This document shows, one piece after another, positions 18,621-29,490 of a stretch of 64,000 bases of DNA. How positions within the stretch are numbered: the stretch's first letter is position 1; each line of letters opens with the position of its first letter. A program made the position numbers and the translations under genes. The DNA lies in assembly GCF_001269985.1 (NCBI RefSeq), contig NZ_BBZB01000001.1, positions 1,116,001 through 1,180,000 of the forward strand, in the 5' to 3' direction. The notes beneath the pieces were generated by a model. That model worked only from the letters and a program-made list of their open reading frames with translations. It was not told the DNA's origin and made no database searches. Origin of the DNA: Pseudoalteromonas sp. '520P1 No. 423'. Lineage in GTDB: Bacteria > Pseudomonadota > Gammaproteobacteria > Enterobacterales > Alteromonadaceae.

Positions 18621-18885
18621 GAGAAATGATGCTTTAAAGGTATAAGTGAGAGATGAATTATTAATTGTTTTACATATGAAATATTGTGATTTTATGTTTA
18701 TTGTAAGTAAATTCAATGGTTTGATTGTTTTTTTATTCTTTTTGTATCGTTAATTAATGATATGTCTGTCATATTTGTGGGATATATCTCACAGTATTTA
18801 TCCGTTTATAGTCTACATTTTAATTTTATTGTTTACCTTGAGTGAGATAGATCATAGAAAAACTTAAAAAGTTTGAATAGTTAAT

Positions 18886-18900
18886 TGATAATCGTTATTA
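18886..18900 (+). promoter_or_regulatory. Fur-box-like operator before the iron transporter
   Basis: TGATAAT-C-GTTATTA agrees with the Fur 7-1-7 inverted repeat (TGATAAT n ATTATCA) at 12 of 14 positions. It lies 72 bp upstream of the ferric-iron binding protein gene, in an otherwise gene-free AT-rich stretch (18621-18971). Confidence 0.6.
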
Positions 18901-18971
18901 TTCATGGCTTGTCATTAGTTTTATTTTAAAAAGATACTGTTCAATAAAGTATTATAAAAATAGGTTCTAAA

Positions 18972-20030
18972 ATGAAAAAAACAATTCTAGCATTATCCCT
19001 TTTGGGGTTAGCAGCTTGTGATCAAGCGCCATCAGAAAACAAGGTTGAAACAACTGCCGAAAATACTAAGGAAAAAGCAAGTGGACAGGTAGTGAATGTT
19101 TATTCTTTTCGCCAACCATTTTTGATTGAGCCTATTTTAAATGAGTTCACTAAAGAAACCGGAATTGAAACAAAAGTGGTATTTGCAAAAAAAGGTCTTA
19201 TTGAGCGAATGAAGCGTGAGGGTAAACATACTCCTGCCGATTTAGTACTGACTTCAAACTTTAGTGCTTTATTACAGTTAGAAAATGCAGATCTAACACA
19301 GCCAATTCAAAGCGATACTGTAGATAAAAACATCCCTGGTCAATTTAAAGATGCTCAAGGCAATTGGGTTGCTTTAACTAAGCGTGTACGTAATGTTTAT
19401 TCATCTAAAGAGCGTTTAGGTGCGTTACCGGAACTGACATACGAAGACTTAGCCGATCCTAAATATAAAGGCATGTTATGTACTCGTTCTGGTAAGCATC
19501 CGTATAACTTAGGTTTAATAGCCTCTATGATTGCCCATCATGGTGAGCAAGAAACAAAAACTTGGTTGCAAGGTGTTAAAGCTAATTTAGCGCGTAAACC
19601 TCAAGGAAATGATCGTGCACAAGTAAAAGCAGTTAAAGAAGGTTTATGTAATATCGCGTTAGGTAATAGTTATTACTTTGGTAAAATGATGCAAGACCCT
19701 AAACAAAAAGTGTGGGCTGATTCTGTATTTATTAATTTCCCAAATCAAACCAATCGAGGCTCTCATATTAATGTGTCAGGTGTCGTTTTAAGTAAATATA
19801 CTAAGCATAAAGCCAATGCATTGAAATTAATTGAATTTATGAGTGATGAAAAAGCACAAAAAATGTATGCTTCATTAAATATGGAATATCCTGTTAAATC
19901 AGGTGTTGCTTTATCAGATATGGTCGCTTCTTGGGGAAAATTCTCAGAAGATGCAATTTCACTTGATAAAATCAGTGAAAACCGCACGTTAGCACTAAAA
20001 TTAATTGATGAAGTGAAATTTGATTTATAA
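18972..20030 (+). CDS. fbpA: Ferric-iron ABC transporter, substrate-binding lipoprotein (FbpA/FutA family)
   Basis: 352 aa. It begins with a lipoprotein signal (LGLAAC, lipidated Cys16), unusual for FbpA in Gram-negatives, which is generally soluble. The mature protein has the family-1/FutA layout: VNVYSFRQPFLIEPIL, then the GKHPYNLG region, and adjacent iron-binding tyrosines in GNSYYFGKMM (about 233-234). It captures Fe3+ in the periplasm for the permease and ATPase encoded downstream (65 nt and then overlapping). The Fur-like box upstream predicts iron repression. Confidence 0.9.
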   Translation: MKKTILALSLLGLAACDQAPSENKVETTAENTKEKASGQVVNVYSFRQPFLIEPILNEFTKETGIETKVVFAKKGLIERMKREGKHTPADLVLTSNFSALLQLENADLTQPIQSDTVDKNIPGQFKDAQGNWVALTKRVRNVYSSKERLGALPELTYEDLADPKYKGMLCTRSGKHPYNLGLIASMIAHHGEQETKTWLQGVKANLARKPQGNDRAQVKAVKEGLCNIALGNSYYFGKMMQDPKQKVWADSVFINFPNQTNRGSHINVSGVVLSKYTKHKANALKLIEFMSDEKAQKMYASLNMEYPVKSGVALSDMVASWGKFSEDAISLDKISENRTLALKLIDEVKFDL

Positions 20031-20094
20031 CTAATTAAATATGCGAGTTTAAAGTATTATACTGCTTTAAACTCGTAGCATTTCAAAGGTATCA

Positions 20095-21744
20095 ATGCGT
20101 TTTTCAATTTCTCGATGGCAGGTCATTGCTTGGTCTGCCGGAATTATTTTAACTCTTCCGCTTATATTTCTTATTTTTGAATCTCTCATTCCCGATCCTG
20201 ATGTATTTGATCATTTATGGAATACCGTTTTATGGGATTACACTTATAATACATTTGTACTGATTTTTGGTGTATTAGCATTAAGCGCTTTAATTGCTTT
20301 GCCTTTAGGTTGGCTTGTTGCTTATTGTGATTTCCCTGGTAAAAAGCAGTTTGAATGGGCGTTAATGCTGCCTTTGGCAATGCCAACTTATATCATCGCT
20401 TATGTTTATACTGATTTACTCGATTATGCTGGTCCGATTCAAATTTGGTTGCGAAATACCTTTGGTTGGCAAAATCCAGATGATTATTGGTTTTTTGATA
20501 TAAGAACACTGCCGGGCGCTATTGTGATGATTGCCTTGGTATTATATCCGTATTTATTTTTGATTTTTAAAACTGCATTAAGAGAGCAATCATTTAAACT
20601 TGTACAAGCAAGTCAACTAATGGGTTATAGCGCGATACAAAGCTTTTTTAAAGTCTCTTTACCTTTAGCTCGGGGCTCTATTGTTGCAGCACTTGCTTTA
20701 ATTGCCATGGAAACAATGGCTGACTTTGCCACTGTAAATTACTTCGCTGTTAGTACGTTAACAACAGCAGTATATGATACTTGGTTTGGATATTACTCAT
20801 TAACAGCCGCTGCAAAAATATCAGGTATTATGCTGTTATTTGTATTTATGTTTTTAAGCATTGAGCGCTTTAGCCGACGTAATAAAGCTGTACATGAAAG
20901 AGGTGGGGTTAATAATGATGCCATGCTTTATAAGTTGTCTAAACGCAATGGTTTTTTAGCAACTTCATTTTGTTGTTTGGTGCTGCTATTTGCTTTTTTC
21001 ATTCCTGTTTCAATATTAGTGAGTTATGCCATCAGTTATTTTGATCAGGCTTTTAATAGCGAATTCTTTTTATATGCTTGGCAAAGCTTAAAATTAGCAT
21101 CTATTGTCAGTTTTATTTGTGTTGCTTTGAGTTTATTTGTTGTTTTTAATCAGCGCTTGTCGACAAAATCAATAGATTTAATTCCTGGTCGAATGGCAAG
21201 CATGGGTTATGCGCTACCCGGTACCGTATTAGCGATTGCAGTATTATTACCCTTAAGCTTACTAGATAATGCTGTTAATCAATTTGTAAGGCCGTTTATG
21301 GAAGAGCCCGGACTGATATTTAGTGGTACCTTAGTTGCGATCACGCTCGCTTATGTCGTACGTTTTTATGCAATATCTCAAGGCACAATAGAAGCGAGTT
21401 TTTCGCGTATTTCTCCCTCATTAGATATGGCGAGTCGCTCTATGGGTAAAACACCGGGGCAAACACTCTCTAAGATACACTTCCCATTATTACGCAGAGG
21501 CATGTTAACAGCTGCTTTGCTGATTTTTATTGAATGTATGAAAGAGCTACCAGCCGCGTTACTATTAAGGCCTTTTGACTTTGATACTTTAGCAACACAT
21601 GTTTTTCAATATGTGAGCGATGAGCAGTTGGAGCTAGCTTCAATATCTGCATTATTTATTGTTTTGGTAGGTTTACTACCTTTGTATTTTATTACCAGCT
21701 CTATGGAAAGTGCTAAATTAGAAGAAGAAACCGCTAATGAGTGA
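20095..21744 (+). CDS. fbpB: Ferric-iron ABC transporter, fused permease
   Basis: 549 aa with about twelve membrane segments in two homologous halves, the normal FbpB architecture in which both permease domains are one chain. Each half has an EAA-like loop that contacts the ATPase (QASQLMGYSAIQSFFKVSLP near 185, and DMASRSMGKTPGQTLSKIHFP near 445, given to 20 residues each at most). It moves Fe3+ across the inner membrane. Its 3' end overlaps the ATPase gene by 8 nt, indicating translational coupling. Confidence 0.9.
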   Translation: MRFSISRWQVIAWSAGIILTLPLIFLIFESLIPDPDVFDHLWNTVLWDYTYNTFVLIFGVLALSALIALPLGWLVAYCDFPGKKQFEWALMLPLAMPTYIIAYVYTDLLDYAGPIQIWLRNTFGWQNPDDYWFFDIRTLPGAIVMIALVLYPYLFLIFKTALREQSFKLVQASQLMGYSAIQSFFKVSLPLARGSIVAALALIAMETMADFATVNYFAVSTLTTAVYDTWFGYYSLTAAAKISGIMLLFVFMFLSIERFSRRNKAVHERGGVNNDAMLYKLSKRNGFLATSFCCLVLLFAFFIPVSILVSYAISYFDQAFNSEFFLYAWQSLKLASIVSFICVALSLFVVFNQRLSTKSIDLIPGRMASMGYALPGTVLAIAVLLPLSLLDNAVNQFVRPFMEEPGLIFSGTLVAITLAYVVRFYAISQGTIEASFSRISPSLDMASRSMGKTPGQTLSKIHFPLLRRGMLTAALLIFIECMKELPAALLLRPFDFDTLATHVFQYVSDEQLELASISALFIVLVGLLPLYFITSSMESAKLEEETANE

Positions 21745-22783
21745 TTTGTTGATTGAAAAGTTAAACTTTGATTATCAAGGTAATAAAGTGATTGATAATC
21801 TATCTTTGACGATAGAAAAAAATGAAATCGTTTGTTTGTTAGGTGCCAGTGGCTGTGGCAAAACAACAACATTAAAAGCTGTGGCAGGTTTGATTGAACC
21901 GGCTTCAGGTTTGATTAAAATATCAAATAAAACATTCAATGATAACAAATCTTGTATTGCACCCGAAAAGCGCAATATTGGCATGATGTTTCAAGACTAT
22001 GCTTTATTTCCCCATTTAACCGTTAGTCAAAATATTGGTTATGGTTTATTAAGTAAAGATAAAAAGGCTAACTCAGAGCGCATTAATGAAATGTTGGGTT
22101 TGGTTAAGCTTAAAGGTTTTGGTGAGCGTTTTCCGCATCAGTTATCTGGTGGCCAACAACAAAGAGTCGCAATTGCCAGAGCGCTTGCATATAAACCAAG
22201 TATATTGTTATTAGATGAACCTTTTTCGAATATAGATCATCAAGTAAGATTTCAGTTAATTGAAGATATTCGTCGGATCATAAAAGATCAGCAAGTATCT
22301 GCTATTTTTGTTACTCACTCTAAAGATGAAGCGTTTGCGTTTGCAGATCAGCTGGCGATCATGAATGAAGGTAAGATTATTCAGCAGGGCACTGCAAAAG
22401 CGTTATTCTACCAACCTAAAGCCAAAATGGTTGCAGAATTTTTAGGGCAAGGAATTTATATCGATGCGCAATATCAAGGTGAACTGAGTTTCAAAACACC
22501 TTTGGGGGCTGTAACATCAACTCAAGATGTTAATGCTGATAATGACCAAGGCGTTTTATATATTAGACCCCAGTATATTAGCTTAAAATCTAAATGCACT
22601 AGTAAAACAGATCATAGTGTAACGATATTAAGTAAGCGTTTTATGGGAACGCGTTATATTTATCGCATTAATATTTTAGAACAAGAGATTGAAATAGCAT
22701 CAACTGATGATGGTGAGTTTAATCATGGCGATCAAGTTAACTTGAATATTTTGCCACATCCAGTAAACTTTTTTATAAATTAG
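21737..22783 (+). CDS. fbpC: Ferric-iron ABC transporter, ATPase
   Basis: 348 aa. Walker A GASGCGKTT, Q-loop in MMFQDYALFPHL, signature LSGGQQQRVAIARAL, Walker B LLLDEPFSNID and H-loop VTHSKDEA are all intact. The C-terminal 110 residues form a TOBE-like beta domain (LYIRPQYISL) as in FbpC and PotA types. It energises the permease encoded by the overlapping upstream gene. The combination with an FbpA-type binding protein, rather than sequence alone, supports iron as the substrate. Confidence 0.9.
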   Translation: MSDLLIEKLNFDYQGNKVIDNLSLTIEKNEIVCLLGASGCGKTTTLKAVAGLIEPASGLIKISNKTFNDNKSCIAPEKRNIGMMFQDYALFPHLTVSQNIGYGLLSKDKKANSERINEMLGLVKLKGFGERFPHQLSGGQQQRVAIARALAYKPSILLLDEPFSNIDHQVRFQLIEDIRRIIKDQQVSAIFVTHSKDEAFAFADQLAIMNEGKIIQQGTAKALFYQPKAKMVAEFLGQGIYIDAQYQGELSFKTPLGAVTSTQDVNADNDQGVLYIRPQYISLKSKCTSKTDHSVTILSKRFMGTRYIYRINILEQEIEIASTDDGEFNHGDQVNLNILPHPVNFFIN

Positions 22784-22853
22784 TCGATTTATACCAACTC
22801 TATTAAGTTAGTGAAAATCTCTTTATTGGTATTACTTATATTTAGGAACTTTA

Positions 22854-23750
22854 ATGCCCCAAGCTCAATCAGGTGTTTGTGCTGAAGCAAACCTACATGG
22901 CCTATACCTTTTTTTTAATGTATTAGATGGCCATGATGATGCGATAAAAAATAAGCTTGGAAAAATTACGGCATTACAAGAAGAGTACAGTGAGCAATTT
23001 TCAGAAGCGATGCTTTCAAGTATGGTTGCGATAGGCGCGCAATATTGGCCGCATTTATATCCTTCATCACTCCCGAGTGGCTTAAAAAGCTTTCCGCATA
23101 TAAGTCATGATGAACATGCAATGCCGAGTCAGCCAGTTGATTTATTGATTCAAATTAGATCTGATAGATTAGATGTTATTCATTTGTTTGCATCAAATAT
23201 ACTTTCTTTATTTTCATCTGATGTAGAGCTTGTTGATCAAGTTAAGTGTTTTCGCTTTTTAGATGGCCGTGATTTTAATGGTTTTAAATATGGTGGTGAT
23301 ACACCAAGAGGGCGCACTAAAATGAATATGGCTTTAGTCGCAAACGATTGTGAGTTTGCGCAAGGGAGTTATATCCATGTGCAGCGCTATCGCCATAATT
23401 TAGTTGAATGGCAAAAGTTATCGGTTACTGAGCAAGAACAGGTAATTGGACGTACACGTTTAGATAATGAGTTAATTATGCCTGTCAATGCCTCAAGTCA
23501 CGCAAATAAAATTGAATTAAAGAATGAGCTTGGCCAACCTATATTATTACATCAGGGCATGCCATATGGTGATATGCATGAGCAAGGTATGTTATTAGTT
23601 ACTTGTAGTAATGATGGTGATGCATTTGAGGTATTGACTAAAGCGCGATTAGGGGATGCACACAGTTATGATGCTTGGCTTGATTTTACTCAAGCAGATA
23701 TGGGGGCTTCATTTTTTGCGCCATCAATTGATTTTTTAAACGCTTTATAA
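22854..23750 (+). CDS. Dyp-type haem peroxidase
   Basis: 298 aa. The family layout of two ferredoxin-like halves is seen: an N-terminal half ending at the CFRFLDGRDFNGF segment (the GxxDG-type distal-site motif, here FLDGRD), the YIHVQRYRHNLVEW beta strand, a histidine in NASSHANKIEL as candidate haem ligand, and a C-terminal LLVTCSNDGDAFEVL. It lacks a Tat signal, so it is probably cytoplasmic. It sits 70 nt after fbpC on the same strand, consistent with coregulation by iron. The physiological substrate of such enzymes is generally unknown. Confidence 0.85.
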   Translation: MPQAQSGVCAEANLHGLYLFFNVLDGHDDAIKNKLGKITALQEEYSEQFSEAMLSSMVAIGAQYWPHLYPSSLPSGLKSFPHISHDEHAMPSQPVDLLIQIRSDRLDVIHLFASNILSLFSSDVELVDQVKCFRFLDGRDFNGFKYGGDTPRGRTKMNMALVANDCEFAQGSYIHVQRYRHNLVEWQKLSVTEQEQVIGRTRLDNELIMPVNASSHANKIELKNELGQPILLHQGMPYGDMHEQGMLLVTCSNDGDAFEVLTKARLGDAHSYDAWLDFTQADMGASFFAPSIDFLNAL

Positions 23751-23816
23751 AAATAAATGAAGCAGGGAGCACAATTTAAAGTTTGCTAGTGCTCCTAATC
23801 GAAATGAGAAGTTGAT

Positions 23817-24287
23817 CTATACAGTTTCAAATAAGTTTTTGATTTTTTCTAACGTGACATCAATTTCAGATATTTTTGCTGGTGCTATAAAAATAGTATC
23901 ATCGCCTGCAATTGTGCCTAATACACCATCTGCTTTACCTAATGAATCAAGTAATCGCGCAATTAATTGTGCTGCTCCTGGACTCGTTCGTATGATGATC
24001 ATCATTTCGTTATGCATGATATCAATTACTAGTTGTCGTAAAGGGCTTTTGGCAGTTGGCACACCCATTTCAGCAGGTAAACAATAAACCATTTCTTGTT
24101 TGGCATTACGCGTTCTTACAGCACCAAACTTACTCAGCATACGTGAAACTTTACTTTGGCTAATATTTGTAAAACCTTGATCTTTTAAAGCATCAACGAT
24201 TTCACCTTGAGAACCAAAATTTTCTTCTTTTAATAATGCTTTAAAGGCTTTAACTAAAGCTTCTTGTTTATCTTGAATTTGCATCAC
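23817..24287 (-). CDS. argR: Arginine repressor ArgR
   Basis: 156 aa, full length. The N-terminal winged helix (residues about 5-75) contains [16 protein letters not shown] and [17 protein letters not shown]; the C-terminal hexamerisation and arginine-binding domain has [16 protein letters not shown] and [14 protein letters not shown] with the arginine-binding aspartates in GDD. It represses arginine biosynthesis when arginine is abundant. It is divergent from mdh across 230 bp, the arrangement known from enterobacteria and Vibrio. No convincing ARG box pair was seen in that gap. Confidence 0.96.
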   Translation of the reverse strand: MMQIQDKQEALVKAFKALLKEENFGSQGEIVDALKDQGFTNISQSKVSRMLSKFGAVRTRNAKQEMVYCLPAEMGVPTAKSPLRQLVIDIMHNEMMIIIRTSPGAAQLIARLLDSLGKADGVLGTIAGDDTIFIAPAKISEIDVTLEKIKNLFETV

Positions 24288-24517
24288 GTAACTTTTTTTG
24301 AACGGGTTTTGTAAAGTTTACACAAATTTTACGATCAAGCCTATATTAGAGCCGATATTTTCATCGGTAATGCTTGAAAATGGTCTAAATTGAAATTATT
24401 TACAACTATAGTCGAAACTTTGCTTAATAATTGCGGGTTTCATTTGTCTTTAGGAGAGATTTTCTTTATCTTTATGGGCGAAATTAATTACCCTTCTTTA
24501 ATCTTCGGAGAATACAA

Positions 24518-25450
24518 ATGAAAGTTGCCGTTTTAGGTGCCGCTGGTGGTATCGGTCAAGCTCTATCTTTATTGTTAAAAACTCAGTTACCTGCAGGTTC
24601 AGAATTATCTCTTTATGATGTTGCTCCAGTTGTTCCTGGTGTTGCTGTAGATTTATCTCACATCCCAACTGACGTTAAAGTAGCTGGCTTTGGTGCTGAT
24701 AGCCTAGGTGATGCTTTAACTGGTGCTGATATTGTATTAATCCCAGCAGGTATGCCGCGCAAGCCTGGTATGGACCGTGCTGACCTTTTCAATGTTAATG
24801 CTGGTATTATTAAAACTTTAGCAGAAGGCATTGTTGCTAACTGTCCTAAAGCTTTAGTAGGTATTATCACTAACCCAGTTAATGGTACTGTGCCAATTGT
24901 TGCTGAAGTATTCAAAAAAGCGGGTACTTATGATGCTAGCCGTGTATTTGGTATCACAACTCTTGACGTGATCCGTTCAGAAGCGTTCATTGCAGAGCTT
25001 AAAGGCTTAAACGTTGCTGACGTTAAAGTACCTGTAATTGGCGGCCACTCTGGTACGACTATTTTACCACTTCTTTCACAAGTTGAAGGTGCTACTTTCA
25101 CTGATGAAGAAGTTGCTACACTTACTCCTCGTATCCAAAATGCGGGTACTGAAGTTGTAAACGCTAAAGCGGGTGGCGGTTCAGCGACACTTTCTATGGG
25201 CGCAGCAGCAGCTCGTTTTTGTATGTCTTTAGTTAAAGGCCTAAAAGGTGAAGATGTTGTCGATTACGCATATGTAGCTGTTGAGAATGGCGATGCGCCA
25301 TACTTTGCACACCCAGTACGTTTAGGTAAAAACGGTGTTGAAGAGATTCTTTCTTACGGTGCATTAAGCGCGTTTGAAGAGCAAGCTAAAAATGATATGT
25401 TAGCAACTTTAAAATCAGACATCCAAGAAGGTGTTGATTTTATGGCTTAA
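24518..25450 (+). CDS. mdh: Malate dehydrogenase
   Basis: 310 aa, close to the 312 aa of E. coli Mdh. It interconverts malate and oxaloacetate with NAD+/NADH in the TCA cycle. NAD-binding [15 protein letters not shown], substrate-specificity loop [17 protein letters not shown] and the catalytic histidine in GGHSGTT are present; family proteins normally read NPVN(S/T)TV, so the glycine here is a mild change. TTCGGAGAATACAA precedes the ATG. It is monocistronic, ended by a strong terminator. Confidence 0.97.
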   Translation: MKVAVLGAAGGIGQALSLLLKTQLPAGSELSLYDVAPVVPGVAVDLSHIPTDVKVAGFGADSLGDALTGADIVLIPAGMPRKPGMDRADLFNVNAGIIKTLAEGIVANCPKALVGIITNPVNGTVPIVAEVFKKAGTYDASRVFGITTLDVIRSEAFIAELKGLNVADVKVPVIGGHSGTTILPLLSQVEGATFTDEEVATLTPRIQNAGTEVVNAKAGGGSATLSMGAAAARFCMSLVKGLKGEDVVDYAYVAVENGDAPYFAHPVRLGKNGVEEILSYGALSAFEEQAKNDMLATLKSDIQEGVDFMA

Positions 25451-25480
25451 TAGATTTGCTTTGCAATGCTATTATAGAAA

Positions 25481-25509
25481 AAGGGTGATATTTATATCAC
25501 CCTTTTTTA
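25481..25509 (+). terminator. Terminator after mdh
   Basis: A perfect 11-bp stem AAGGGTGATAT/ATATCACCCTT followed by TTTT. The gap before it (25448-25465) carries ATTTGCTTTGCAA, a degenerate trace of the dispersed repeat. Confidence 0.9.
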
Positions 25510-25545
25510 TTGCTGTAATTTATATGCTTAAATGTATTTAGGTAT

Positions 25546-25577
25546 TAAAAAAGAGATAACAATGTTATCTCTTTTTC
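25546..25577 (-). terminator. Terminator after ispB, bidirectional
   Basis: AAAAAGAGATAAC/GTTATCTCTTTTT with loop AAT; T tracts on either strand let it serve both mdh readthrough and the convergent ispB. Confidence 0.85.
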
Positions 25578-25621
25578 TTTTGCCATTAAGTGGCTTTAAT
25601 AAAGATTGCGTAGAAATTTAT

Positions 25622-26593
25622 TTATGAATTACGTGCCACAGCCAAGCGAGCAAGAGATTCTAATGCAAGTTTATATTCATTATCAGGAATAATAGATAAA
25701 CAGTTAATTGCTTTTTGTGCTTCTTCTTCAGCTTTTTGAGTTGTGAATTCAAGGGCTTTAGTTTGCGCTAAAGTAGCAAGAATATCGTCTAGATAATCCA
25801 TGCCATCACACTTTTCAATCGCTTGTCTTATTTGTGCTACTTGTTCAGGTGTACCTTTTTGCATGGCATATATAAGCGGAAGTGTTGGTTTGCCTTCAGC
25901 AAGATCATCACCAATGCTTTTACCTAAAGTATCTTGATCAGCATTGTAATCTAGTACATCATCAATAAGCTGGAATGCTGTACCTAAATGCATTCCGTAA
26001 AGTCTCATAGCTTCTACTGTTGCTTCATCTTGTTCAGTGATTATGGCTGAAAGTTGTGTAGCCGCTTCAAACAGTTTTGCAGTTTTGCTATAAATAACCT
26101 GCATGTAACTTTCTTCAGTCGTATCTGGGTCGTTACAGTTCATTAATTGAAGGACTTCACCTTCAGCAATAACATTGGTTGCATCAGATAAAATCTTCAT
26201 AACAGACATTTTTTCTAAATTGATCATTAACTGAAATGAGCGGGTATAGATAAAGTCGCCAACTAATACACTTGCGGCGTTACCAAATTCAGCGTTTGCT
26301 GTTGGGTTACCACGTCTTAAATCAGATTCATCTACAACATCATCATGTAACAAAGTTGCCGTATGAATAAACTCTATGATCGTTGCTAAGGTAATATGTT
26401 TATCACCTTTATAGCCAAATGCTTTTGCTGCTATAATACTCAACATAGGGCGAATTCTTTTACCACCACTATTAACTATATATAGACCTAATTGGTTAAC
26501 TAAGGCGATATCAGATTGCATTTGTGCATAAATCAGTTGATTTACGTTATGCATGTCGTTGTCAGTTAACGCCTGGATAGTTTTTATATCCAT
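25622..26593 (-). CDS. ispB: Octaprenyl diphosphate synthase
   Basis: 323 aa trans-polyprenyl diphosphate synthase that builds the C40 side chain of ubiquinone and menaquinone from FPP and IPP. Two aspartate-rich Mg sites are seen: LLHDDVVDESDLRRG (first DDxxD, about residues 82-87) and QLIDDVLDYNAD (second, about 210). GGKRIRPML near the N-terminus is the IPP-binding segment. It is divergent from rplU-rpmA, the conserved gammaproteobacterial arrangement. Confidence 0.95.
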   Translation of the reverse strand: MDIKTIQALTDNDMHNVNQLIYAQMQSDIALVNQLGLYIVNSGGKRIRPMLSIIAAKAFGYKGDKHITLATIIEFIHTATLLHDDVVDESDLRRGNPTANAEFGNAASVLVGDFIYTRSFQLMINLEKMSVMKILSDATNVIAEGEVLQLMNCNDPDTTEESYMQVIYSKTAKLFEAATQLSAIITEQDEATVEAMRLYGMHLGTAFQLIDDVLDYNADQDTLGKSIGDDLAEGKPTLPLIYAMQKGTPEQVAQIRQAIEKCDGMDYLDDILATLAQTKALEFTTQKAEEEAQKAINCLSIIPDNEYKLALESLARLAVARNS

Positions 26594-26778
26594 TGAGCTT
26601 GAAACCTGCTTCTAATGTGATGGTTATTTTGGCCGCAATTATACATAATAAATGGCCTCTCTTAATAGCTTAATTTTTGCAAAAATATGACTTTATTTAT
26701 ATTTGTGTTTTTATTGAACTTTGGCTTGCTTGTTATTTAAATTTACCGTAGAATTCGCGACCATTGAAAAATATATTA

Positions 26779-26803
26779 GTTGCGCCGATTTGAGGGCGCA
26801 CAA
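26779..26803 (+). promoter_or_regulatory. Hairpin in the rplU leader
   Basis: GTTGCGCC and GGGCGCACAAC pair around a GATTTGA loop, ending 11 nt before the rplU ATG, with the ribosome binding site CGGAG just after it. Its position suits autogenous control of L21/L27 synthesis; no known leader motif was matched by eye. Confidence 0.35.
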
Positions 26804-26814
26804 CGGAGTTAATT

Positions 26815-27126
26815 ATGTACGCGGTTTTCCAAAGTGGTGGTAAACAGCATCGTGTGACTGAAGGTCAAACGATCCGTCTTGAAAAATTAGACGTAGAAAC
26901 AGGTGCATCTGTTGAATTTGATAAAGTTCTTTTAGTTGCAAATGGCGAAAAAATTGAAATCGGCGCACCTTTTGTTGCTGGTGGCAAGGTTTCTGCTGAG
27001 ATCGTATCTCACGGTCGTGGCGAGAAAGTTAAGATAGTTAAATTTAACCGTCGTAAACATTCTCGTAAGCAAATGGGCCACCGTCAGTGGTTCACTGAAG
27101 TTAAAATCACAAGCATCAACGCTTAA
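26815..27126 (+). CDS. rplU: 50S ribosomal protein L21
   Basis: 103 aa, identical in length to E. coli L21. It begins [14 protein letters not shown] and contains the conserved [19 protein letters not shown] rRNA-binding loop. It binds 23S rRNA and needs L20 for assembly. rpmA follows 16 nt downstream. Confidence 0.98.
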   Translation: MYAVFQSGGKQHRVTEGQTIRLEKLDVETGASVEFDKVLLVANGEKIEIGAPFVAGGKVSAEIVSHGRGEKVKIVKFNRRKHSRKQMGHRQWFTEVKITSINA

Positions 27127-27142
27127 TTAGGAGTACGGAAAA

Positions 27143-27400
27143 ATGGCACATAAGAAAGCAGCTGGTAGTACTCGTAACGGTCGCGATTCAGAAAGCAAAC
27201 GTTTAGGTGTTAAACGTTACGGTGGTGAGTCAGTTCTTGCTGGTAGCATCATTGTTCGTCAACGTGGTACTAAATTCCACGCTGGTACAAATGTAGGCCT
27301 AGGTAAAGATCACACAATCTTTGCTAAAGCAGACGGTAAAGTTAAGTTTGAACAAAAAGGTTCACTTAACCGTAAATACGTAAGCATCGTTTCTGAGTAA
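27143..27400 (+). CDS. rpmA: 50S ribosomal protein L27
   Basis: 85 aa. The N-terminus [15 protein letters not shown] reaches toward the peptidyl-transferase centre and is intact, with no cleavable extension of the Firmicutes type. [14 protein letters not shown] is the family signature. It is cotranscribed with rplU and closed by a terminator, so obgE has at least partly separate expression. Confidence 0.98.
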   Translation: MAHKKAAGSTRNGRDSESKRLGVKRYGGESVLAGSIIVRQRGTKFHAGTNVGLGKDHTIFAKADGKVKFEQKGSLNRKYVSIVSE

Positions 27401-27418
27401 TTACTCAAATGAATGCTG

Positions 27419-27446
27419 AAAAACCTCGCTCAGGCGGGGTTTTTTG
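27419..27446 (+). terminator. Terminator after rpmA
   Basis: An AAACCTCGC/GCGGGGTTT hairpin (one T:G pair) with six T residues, 20 nt after the stop. Confidence 0.85.
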
Positions 27447-27580
27447 TTTTTAATGAGTATATATCTCAATAATTTAAAAATATTCACAAGTTAACTAGAA
27501 TATTTAGATATATATTCAAGAATCGATAGACTTGCACCTAATTCACTTCGTCGTTATGAACTTAAGCTATAATTCAGTGA

Positions 27581-28783
<1,203 letters not shown>

Positions 28784-28800
28784 ATAAAAAATTACTTTTT

Positions 28801-28823
28801 AAAGGCGCATTAGCGCCTTTTTT
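28801..28823 (+). terminator. Terminator after obgE
   Basis: AAAGGCGC/GCGCCTTT with loop ATTA or similar and a T run, 17 nt past the stop. Confidence 0.85.
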
Positions 28824-28920
28824 AATATATAAAACTACCTCATAAAGAAATAACAAAAAAAATAATAATTTAAAACAAAAACTCTCAATTTAAATTAATA
28901 CTAAAGTACTGGATTTGACT

Positions 28921-29406
28921 ATGAAGATTTCAATGGTAGCTGCGATGGCAAATAATCGTATTATAGGTAAAGACAACCAAATGCCTTGGCATTTACCTGC
29001 TGATTTAAAACATTTTAAAGCTGTGACTTTAGGCAAGCCAATAATAATGGGTCGTAAGACATTTGAATCAATTGGGCGCCCATTACCAGGTAGAAAGAAC
29101 ATTGTGATTAGTAGAGATACATCCTACGAAGCGCAAGGTGTTGAGGTGGTATCAACACCTGAGTTAGCTATTGAAAGTGCTGGTGATGTGCCTGAGGTTA
29201 TGATTATAGGTGGCGGACATATATATGATATTTTTTTGCCATTATGTAATAGGTTATACCTTACTCATATTGATTTAGAAGTGGAAGGAGATACACAGTT
29301 TCCAGATTATGAATCAGCTAGAACTTGGACAAAAGAACAGGTAGAAGAACATAAAAGTGACAGTTCGAATCCTTATAACTATACTTTTATAACATACAGT
29401 AACTAA
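28921..29406 (+). CDS. folA: Dihydrofolate reductase
   Basis: 161 aa. It reduces dihydrofolate to tetrahydrofolate with NADPH. Conserved parts: MVAAMANNRIIGKDNQMPWHLPADL (read as two blocks, the Met20 loop MPWHLPADL included), the catalytic acid in PADLKHFK, GRKTFESIGRPLPGRKN for NADPH, and VMIIGGGHIYDIFLP. The reading frame has a TTG two codons earlier (28915); the ATG gives the canonical N-terminus. It stands alone between two terminators. Confidence 0.96.
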   Translation: MKISMVAAMANNRIIGKDNQMPWHLPADLKHFKAVTLGKPIIMGRKTFESIGRPLPGRKNIVISRDTSYEAQGVEVVSTPELAIESAGDVPEVMIIGGGHIYDIFLPLCNRLYLTHIDLEVEGDTQFPDYESARTWTKEQVEEHKSDSSNPYNYTFITYSN

Positions 29407-29490
29407 GTGTTACTTTATTGCACATTTTTTAACTTGCTGATAGAATTTGTTATAACGAAGTAGTTATAAAGTATTAAATAAGGTACGTTA

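Noticed and set aside
24288..24517. ARG boxes between argR and mdh
   Set aside because: No pair of TGAAT-n4-ATTCA-like palindromes at the required spacing could be found.
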